Below, piece by piece: positions 56,970 to 64,000 of a stretch of DNA of 64,000 bases; the stretch's first letter is position 1, and each line of letters begins with the position of its first letter. The notes below the pieces were generated by a model that saw nothing but the letters and a program-made list of their open reading frames with translations, searched no databases and was not told the DNA's origin. Where the stretch lies: assembly GCA_003693705.1 (NCBI GenBank), contig RBZT01000716.1, positions 1 to 64,000 of the forward strand, in the 5' to 3' direction. The position numbers were made by a program, and so were the translations under genes. This stretch comes from Polymyxa betae. Taxonomy: Eukaryota > Endomyxa > Phytomyxea > Plasmodiophorida > Plasmodiophoridae.

Positions 56970-57568
56970 ACATTTGTTTCAAAATGGTTTGAAAAAAAAT
57001 CTGAAATTTTGGTGAAACGTTTTGCTTTTTTATTCGATTTTCGTTATCTAATTTTTCATAAATGCCGAATGCGCATCTGAAATCGCCGATATGGCTTTTG
57101 CATTTCTTTAACAGCAAATGTATTTTTATTGACGAGATGTCAAATGCTTACCTTCTTTGTCTCTGAGACAATATGCGTCCATATAGCGATAACTTTTTCT
57201 GGTAAAACTCCTGATTTGAGAGATTTCGGCACTTTTCAAAGCCATTGGAACGTTTTGAAGGTCCTCAAAAGAATAAGTGCGATTTCGATGCGTGTAGGGC
57301 TTACGCCTTGCAACCCAGAATATCTCAATAGAAGTTGAATTCGCAATCAAATTTTAGATTGGCCGTTTGTGGGAACAGGGCTGCGCCAGAACAGTGCGCA
57401 GTCGCCTCAAAATGTGCGTCAGTGGGACAGATTAAAGTGCGAAGGCAAACTTGGGCTGTTTCATCCCAACGCATCTCCATACAACTTCCAACGGTATTGC
57501 AGCCTTCAGTTTTTATTTTTTCGATTTGTTATTCTGTAATTCTCTTCAACTTATTGAGATCTAGCGAT

Positions 57569-57898
57569 TTACAGACTTAGATTGCCCACTGCGTCATATC
57601 TTGGAGCCCTGATACAAACCCCCTTGCCTCCTGCCAATCCAATCCATCCTAACGAAAATGTCTCTTTAAGGTGATTCGCACTGTAAATAAGAAAGTAGGG
57701 AACTGAGCGGAACGCAGAAATACAAGTTGCGTGAAAGGACAAGAAGCAGAGGGGAAAGAGAGCGCACACTTTCTTGTAAGCGGGGATCAGCCCACCGCTG
57801 CTCGGGTCGCTGCGAGTTTTAGGCGGACGCCAATACACGTTGCGGTCATCAGAACAGCAGCTCATGATGGCCTGAAAACTGCGTAGCGTGGCCTCCAT
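57569..57898 (-). CDS. Hypothetical ORF divergent from the RING gene
   Basis: ATG at 57898-57896. The first ~45 codons (MEATLRSFQAIMSCCSDDRN, WRPPKTRSDPSSGGL) look coding and GC-richer; the rest is hydrophobic and intron-like (GTGTGC start after YKK), but no acceptor in phase is visible. Unrecognised. It may be the first exon of a gene running left or a chance ORF. Confidence 0.3.
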   Translation of the reverse strand: MEATLRSFQAIMSCCSDDRNVYWRPPKTRSDPSSGGLIPAYKKVCALFPLCFLSFHATCISAFRSVPYFLIYSANHLKETFSLGWIGLAGGKGVCIRAPRYDAVGNLSL

Positions 57899-57985
57899 CA
57901 ATCGCAATCTCGTTTGACTCTCTGGATCTCGTCAGTAAAGAGACTCGGATCTGTTTAGAATCTCTCTCTCTCCAAGACGCTCTTC

Positions 57986-60769
57986 ATGGCGATGGCCATC
58001 ATGTATGTGCTCGTCCTGCTGGCCCAACAGCAGCTGACACTCGGTGTACCGCCGGAGACAGCTCCGGAGGATTCCCTCACGAATCCCGTCGTTATCTCGT
58101 ACACCGGGAGCGATTCAGGCTCCGATTCGGAGACATCCGAGATGTCCACATCTGAGCAGCAGCAGCCACACCTGTCTGTCAACGATTCGTTTGATGATGA
58201 AACGATAGACACTGAGAATGTCGTCCATGAGCCGGCCTGGGAAGTATCCCCGGACATTCGCCTATCAATGCTACTGTCTAGAATTGCTGAGATACGTAAC
58301 ATGTCGGTTACGTTTCCTGCAATTTGATGGTATTCGGTAACGTTTATTCAGGAGAATGGATACCGCGGACGCCGACTCGCTGCTTCACATTACTGAGTGG
58401 GCCAGTTTTACAGCCGCCACTTCAATGATGTTGCCGCTTTCGACGGACTCCGACACGGATCCGGGTTCAACCCTGTTAGAATGGGTGCAGGCCGCAGTCC
58501 AGCTGTCGTGCAGGACTGAACAGGAGGCACGAGCTCTGTCTCTGCACATGATCAAGTACGGGATCAGCGACTTTCTGCCCACCGTGGCGGGCTCCGTGAC
58601 GGAGGTAGTCGGCCACTTGTTCCATAAATTGTTGGAGTTCGCCTGGCCTTTTATGATCCGCATCCAACTAGCATCCGTAGCTGACCTCATGACTTCGCAG
58701 TCTTTATCATCCCGTAATCACTTGAATGAAACTCCGCTGATGGCCGCCTCAAGGTAACTCTCCTTTATAGTTTCCATTCGCTGCTTTATGCCAACGTCAT
58801 GTTTGCAGCATTTTTGTTTTACGTTTTTAGTGGATTTCTACTTTGTCTGTTTTATTGTAATGCTTATAACAGGGTGATTCCGTATGCAGAACTTCAACTC
58901 TATCAATTGGCAGATCGGACGCCGATCTCCGAACAGGTGGCGACCATGGGCGCCGTCTTTCAGCACCTTGATAGCGGACGCTGGGTGATCATGTTCCGAA
59001 ACGTGATTGCGGAACGTCTGAAGGCGTCTAATTTCGATATGGACGTGTTTCTGGATGAGATCGGACTCCGTGATGACATCGGACGCCAGAGGGCGTCCAA
59101 TGCAATCCGTATCCATTATCTGTTCTATCAACATCGATATGGGTTCCATCATTTTTTAGCCATTTTCATCCCTGAAGCCAAGTTTACGAATTCGAACGGT
59201 CTTGAGCTGTATGTGATGTTAATGTTACCGAATCTACGTTACCAACTCAGTGTGCTGTAGAACGCAGGATCAAATAATGCCTTATTTTTTTGATTGCTAC
59301 CAGATGTAAGTGGACACGGGGTCGTACCCCCTTGCCTGATGCGGACTGCAATTTGACGGAAACATTTCAGGGGGGATGCCGAACGTGACTGGTTTCAGGA
59401 CATTCTGACGCGGATTCGAAATGGGGAGATAACGTCCGCGGATGTTCTGTCCGGACGTCGTATCCCGCAGGAAATCCCTCTACTAACGCCCTTAATTGGT
59501 TCATTAGTTGAATCGTAACATAATCGCTGCTTTATGCAGTATGAAGTCATTGCTGATATTGAATAGATTAGAGCGTGATCCGATCCCATCTAATCAGTCA
59601 CATTCCACCTCTCAAACCTTATTTATTAAACTGGCTCTCACATATGCTGATGTCCGTATACATGATATTCTCCAGTCTCGCAGTCCGCAGTTCATCTCTC
59701 AAGCTGTCTCAGTCATATTGACAAACAGGTCCGTCAACCATTTTTCAATGTCGCTCCACCTCGGTTGTGGGTCGTACTGGACTCGCCGTTTCATATCGCT
59801 TTCTGTCCCTTTCAAGCTGAGGCTTTTCTGGTAGGTTTTTTGAAGACCTGAACGTGAATGTGGCGGACGTGTACGACCGGATCCGCAGTCTGGCGCTGGA
59901 TGCGGGTCCTGGCTGGCTGCGGATCAATCTACTCCGGATGTGTGTGTATCTAGGCCGTGCGCATTACAAAGATGCGCAGCTGATACAGGCCTGGACTGCG
60001 ATGTTCACTCGTTCGGATGTTCTCGATGTCCGTGAGATCTGGACCGACCTAGGGCGGACTCTGGCGTATTTGCTGGCACAGCCGGACCGCGGACAATTCT
60101 CGGACTTGGCGGCCTGTACGGTGGCTGCCATGGTCTCGCATCCCTCTGCTCGGACCGATCTCCGGACATACGGAGATATTCCCATGTCCGACACACAGAC
60201 ACTCCTTCGTGATCTCATCGACGTACTGCCCCTGGACGCAATTCCCGCCTGTTTCCTGTCCGTGGAGGACGACCCCCATCTTGATGCAGTTTTTCGACTC
60301 GAAATTTATCCAGAGCGACTCCACACTGTTACCAAACGTCCGTTCACGTTTTCATGGTTTTCCTGTCAATGTTTTAATAAGGATTATGGTGATTGAAGAT
60401 CTGAACTAAATGCTGGTTCAGATCTGCTCTTTCAACATGATGATTATATTCGCAGTTTATTTTTAGAACATGTCACTGAACAGGTTCGTGAAGTATAAAG
60501 TATCAGGACCGCTCTAATCGTATCCGTAGGAGGTACACGCAATCAGTGACGTCTGCGCAATCTGTCTCGAAGACCATTATTCATCGGAGTCCGTCCCGGA
60601 CAGCACGGAACCGGACGATTCCACGAAACGAACCTCGTGCGGACATCATTTTCATGCGGGCTGTCTCATGAAATGGTTCGCCAATAGGGCATTCTGTCCT
60701 TTCTGTCGATCTCGTGCATTTGATATGGATATTATTGTCTCTCATGTCCGTCGATTAAAACGCTCTTAA
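57986..60769 (+). CDS. Secreted protein with helical body and C-terminal RING-H2 finger
   Basis: Eight exons by hand: 57986-58311, 58352-58753, 58873-~59208, 59371-59514, 59567-59728, 59835-~60338, 60399-60492, 60530-60769. Phases agree. The start MAMAIMYVLVLLAQQQLTLG is a signal peptide, followed by an acidic Ser-rich stretch and then ~500 residues of amphipathic helices with no known domain (VADVYDRIRSLALDAGPGWL). The last exon is a RING-H2: CAIC, CGHHFHAGC, CPFC, as in E3 ubiquitin ligases. A RING behind a signal peptide suggests a secreted protein acting in another cytosol (effector-like), or a luminal non-ligase role, or a mis-called signal. Intron 7 is only 37 nt. Confidence 0.7.
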
Positions 60770-61335
60770 TACAATATCTGATAGATCCATCTCTTTCTCG
60801 ATTGTCGCTGTAATGTTACGTCACTATCAGCCAGTGGCATTTTATTGTTTCCGACTGGAAATGTAAACTGGTCGGTCTGTGAGAATTCAGTGTAAAACTC
60901 CGAAGTACCCTCCCATTCAATGAGTGGCCATAGCCAACTCCACGAATGGGCGGGTATTGTTTGCAACACAATTTGATCGTGTTGGAATGGACAGCGCTCC
61001 GGATATCCATTAAACTAACTCGGTTTGATATTTGTGTCTAGAAACAGCTGTACCCTTTTCGTGCAGATTTTCGGAAATGCGATCGGTATGAGTGGAGTAT
61101 TGGATCGCGCTGTATCAGCAGGCTGTTTCGCTAATGTTTTGAGGGTAATACTCCCCCTGGATTCGTGAAGTGGTGCGATTCGGGACAACGTGTAGCTCTA
61201 CTGTTCTTTTGCGAGCGAATTTGGCAGACTTTAGCGCAATCGTTTACAACTGCATTATCGTATTGCTGTTTATAAGGGAGAGTGGCAGGTTGCTATAGAC
61301 AAGACAAGGAGCCTGATAATAAAAGGATCTGCTGA
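60770..61335. other. Intergenic, no gene seen
   Basis: No coding stretch supported. Confidence 0.5.
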
Positions 61336-61911
61336 TTGTTCGGACCGTGTACCTCTCTCAAAAGTTGGCTCTGCAGATGGTCGGACACGAATGCTTCAAT
61401 CCAGTGTCGGAAACTTCCGACTCAGGGCGTTGTCGTGCAGGCCCCAGTGGAGGAAGCTTCCAGAAAAAGCCGCTCTCAATCTACAGCAGCTGGGATTGCC
61501 AAATGTATAGAGTTTCCACCTGCATTTTACAATATGATGAAATCTAAAATGCGGGTGATATTACATGAGCTGGAGGAGCGTAAACAAGCTAGGTGTAATC
61601 AGCAGGGGTAAAGCTGATCGAGTATGGTATGTAGGCTCGGATCCAGGTTGCATTTGACGTGTTCCAACAACCATTTTGTCCGTGATATCACAGGTCCGAT
61701 CTGTAGTATGATAACATCAGCTAAGGGATCTGGAGGCGATGCTTCATCGAGCCTTGAAAGTCACAAAGCTCTCTACAATGCGTCGCTTGGCCCGGAGGTC
61801 TTTCCGCTATATCTCAGCATATGGTTGCGGGAGTGTCCTGACGACCCAACAGATAGAGCATGCATTGAATCAGTAATCGTCGCACAGATCCATTCCACTT
61901 TCCATTCTTGA
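61336..61911 (+). CDS. Hypothetical two-exon protein
   Basis: Two open frames join in phase across a GT-AG intron (about 61592-61633): upstream KCIEFPPAFYNMMKSKMRVI and downstream ITGPICSMITSAKGSGGDAS, ending AQIHSTFHS at 61911. The first frame has no ATG until MMKSKMRVILHELEERK (about 61530), so the true start may lie in an earlier exon. No domain is recognised. The 3' part is helical with two cysteines. Confidence 0.35.
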
Positions 61912-62983
61912 GACTTTATAAACCGAAACTCCTCTGAAAAAGCCACGGACTTTTGGAAACTCGCGCTTAAAAACGGTACGGACATGTTTTCTGAGGATAT
62001 TTGGACTCACTCCAAGGAAAAGTGAGCCGTAGGGCGTAGAGAGCAAAATAAACCTCAAAATGTTTTGCGTTGTGGCGCAAAAGCATAAGTTCTAAGTAAA
62101 AAATGTGACAAAATTGTGTTCTAAAAAAATGTGACATCAGTTGTGTTCTCGCCGCTAACAATTGCTGTGAACCCTAACCCCAAACCCCTAAGCACTCACT
62201 TTGTCTGTCAAAACGAATGCAAATCTTGCTGAAATTGTGCCAAATTAATAGCACGACCTTATCATATGGCATATGCGCATAAACCGAATTTCTTCCAACG
62301 ACGCCAAAAGTTACTCCAATCTAAATTCATCAGGAGCCCATGGATTTTGCAGGCATGTTTGAAAGCATGCGATAACCAGCGGTTTGTTCGATTATGCAAG
62401 TTCAGATAAGCAGAAAATGGAAAGGCCAGGAGGGTCCCGCAAGCCGTGAAGCAGAAAGCCCCTCATATGGCTGTGATATTGATTTTTGGTTGCTTTGGAG
62501 TCGATTTTGTGCTAACGATTATTGTTCCATCGTGCTCATGTGGCGTTATAAAATGCGTGCTTTTATCTTGTTCTCTTCGGTAGTTTAAGACAGGGCCCAC
62601 CATAATCGCAAGAGGAAACGAATATACGGCAGTAGAGTTATTTTCGTTCCGATTTGAGGTTATGTGAACTCGGAAACACGCACCTGATTGCCGAATCTCA
62701 TGGCCTTTCTCACTAATTCTCGACATGACGGGACAGCCGAAAACGGTGATGAGAGCCCTTCTGTATCAACCGAGCCAGTAGCTTACCATCATATTCACGA
62801 TCAGATAATGTCAGGCTATTAATATCACGTGCTTTTGCGTATGTAGCTCCATCACGTATTCGATCTCACTCCCATCATATATTGGATCTCTGGTTTGGGT
62901 TAGCACAAATGTAGCCCAGCGCAGCCTTTCTACGGAATCCGTGATCTCCGAGAGATCGCCATACCTGAAGATTTGTCTTTTCG
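61912..62983. other. Intergenic with a degenerate telomere-type tract
   Basis: AACCCTAACCCCAAACCCCT at 62170-62189 is an imperfect telomere-type tract. No coding region is supported in this kilobase. Confidence 0.5.
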
Positions 62984-64000
62984 ATGATGCCCAGAAATGT
63001 TCTTGTCTTGGTCAGCGTGTTGGGCGTCGTACTAGCTCTGGACGATAATCAGATCTCGGATAAGCTGTCGGCCTTAGAGCAAGCTGTCACGGACAGGTAT
63101 CTCGGACTTCCATCTATGTCTCTATATATTGGACTGTTTATACATCCTTTACAGGACCCCATCTGGATATAAATTGACTCAGGAGTTGCATCATCAGCTC
63201 ACCGAACTCGTTACGCATTACGCTTCACACACTGACACGCCCTTCGATGCAGACGCAACCCTGAAACTTTACCGGCCGGTCTGTTTTATGTTACGACGCT
63301 CCGGGCTGCTGTCCGCCTCCGATACCGAACGCATCTTTCGCTTGCTGACGTCCGGGTTGGACTTGGATTTACGTTTCGGAGCGCTGCTTCTGACGTTACT
63401 ACCACCGCCTATGTTACGCTCACCATCAGCTGCGTTCCTGTTGCTGACGCTGCTTGATCGGACGTTACCTTCGGATCAGTTCGCAAATCAGATCATATCT
63501 GTTACATCACATGTTACTCCGGACATGTTACAAGCTCCGTTACATCTCTTCTTCGAACGTATCGTGGCGACCTCCGTTAGCGCGCACGGCACCCTCAACG
63601 CATGGTTCGAGGCGGGCACGCCACTCCGTAACATCTGGGATGCGTTACTGCAACGTTGTCCGATGATGTTACTTCGCTCGATCTCGGCTCACGCTACACG
63701 AACGCTGTCGCCGTTCTGGTGGTCGCAGTTCTTCTTGCCCGGACTTCGTGATCTATTCATCCGTTCTGTGACCGTACTGATCCGTCTGGAGAGAGATGCG
63801 AATGGGACCCGATATATGGACACTGTTCGGCAATTTATCGCGCCTCAGGCGGACTCCGATCAATATGCTGCACATGCCATAATGCGTCTGTTCATGTTCA
63901 TAAACATAGACGCACGTGTTATGCTCGACTATCTGAGATTGAAAGATTTTGCAACGTTACGAAGGTTAGTTACATGTTGACTGTTTCATAAGCCCGGACT
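62984..64000 (+). CDS. Secreted helical protein, 3' end beyond the window
   Basis: Exon 1 62984-63096 encodes a signal peptide (MMPRNVLVLVSVLGVVLAL) and a short helix; exon 2 63155-63964 continues in phase for 270 residues, and a further donor (AAG|GTTAGTT) leads off the window. The body is alpha-helical and leucine-rich (RFGALLLTLLPPPMLR, ILLRSISAH-like repeats) without a known domain. Signal peptide, helix style, intron style and orientation resemble the RING-H2 gene 2 kb upstream. A C-terminal RING would be expected past position 64000 if they are paralogues; this is a guess to test. Confidence 0.6.

Noticed and set aside
59729..59834. Coding-like frame (QPFFNVAPPRLWVVLDSPFH) inside an intron of the RING gene
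   Set aside because: Phases require it to be spliced out between exons 5 and 6; an alternative exon is possible but not supported.
1..64000. CRISPR arrays, tRNA genes, riboswitches, bacterial promoters
   Set aside because: None were found by eye; gene structure is eukaryotic throughout.

Overview
The window is nuclear DNA of a small-intron, flagellate-type protist. Most genes have GT-AG introns of about 37-61 nt, TAA, TAG and TGA are all used as stops, and no bacterial operon signals are visible. Centrin, a CEP43/FOP-like protein and a possible Fuzzy-like ciliogenesis factor imply basal bodies. ADAM, 7TM-RGS and FRY genes are widespread eukaryotic families. Short TTTAGGG-type repeats occur only in the right half. 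A rhizarian such as a phytomyxid would fit, but I cannot prove the lineage from this sequence.

Left part (0-30 kb) holds conserved cell-biology genes: a perfect 191-bp inverted repeat at the window edge, a SKA1/SKA3-like kinetochore protein with SPQM repeats, centrin, APC/C subunit CDC27 (minus strand), a ~9 kb FRY/Tao3/Mor2-like HEAT-repeat gene, three tandem Qa-SNARE (syntaxin) genes with one exon plan and a 73-residue single-pass protein between copies two and three, an ankyrin gene, a short ADAM metalloprotease, a bacterial-type citrate synthase with a presequence, two CDCA7-type zinc-finger genes, and the CEP43/FOP-like gene.

Middle part (30-50 kb) holds duplicated membrane and signalling genes: a divergent pair plus a dead third copy of a PA-like-ectodomain multi-TM family, an Era-like GTPase, an intact 7TM-RGS gene beside a broken copy, a secreted acidic protein, a small LOTUS-like gene beside a decayed ORF, a longin/Fuzzy-like gene, a beta-class GST, and a tandem-GNAT protein with signal peptide.

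Right part (50-64 kb) is more accessory: a Tourist-like MITE, a signal-peptide-bearing M3 (mitochondrial intermediate peptidase-like) protein that has lost zinc ligands, a four-exon CENP-X gene assembled by hand, a second MITE, an eight-exon secreted RING-H2 protein, and the start of a possibly related secreted protein running off the window.

The most unusual signal is that short telomere-type repeats sit in or at the splice sites of introns in this right half. They occur at different positions and in opposite orientation in two paralogues, and again in the M3-like gene. This suggests that telomeric DNA seeded introns.
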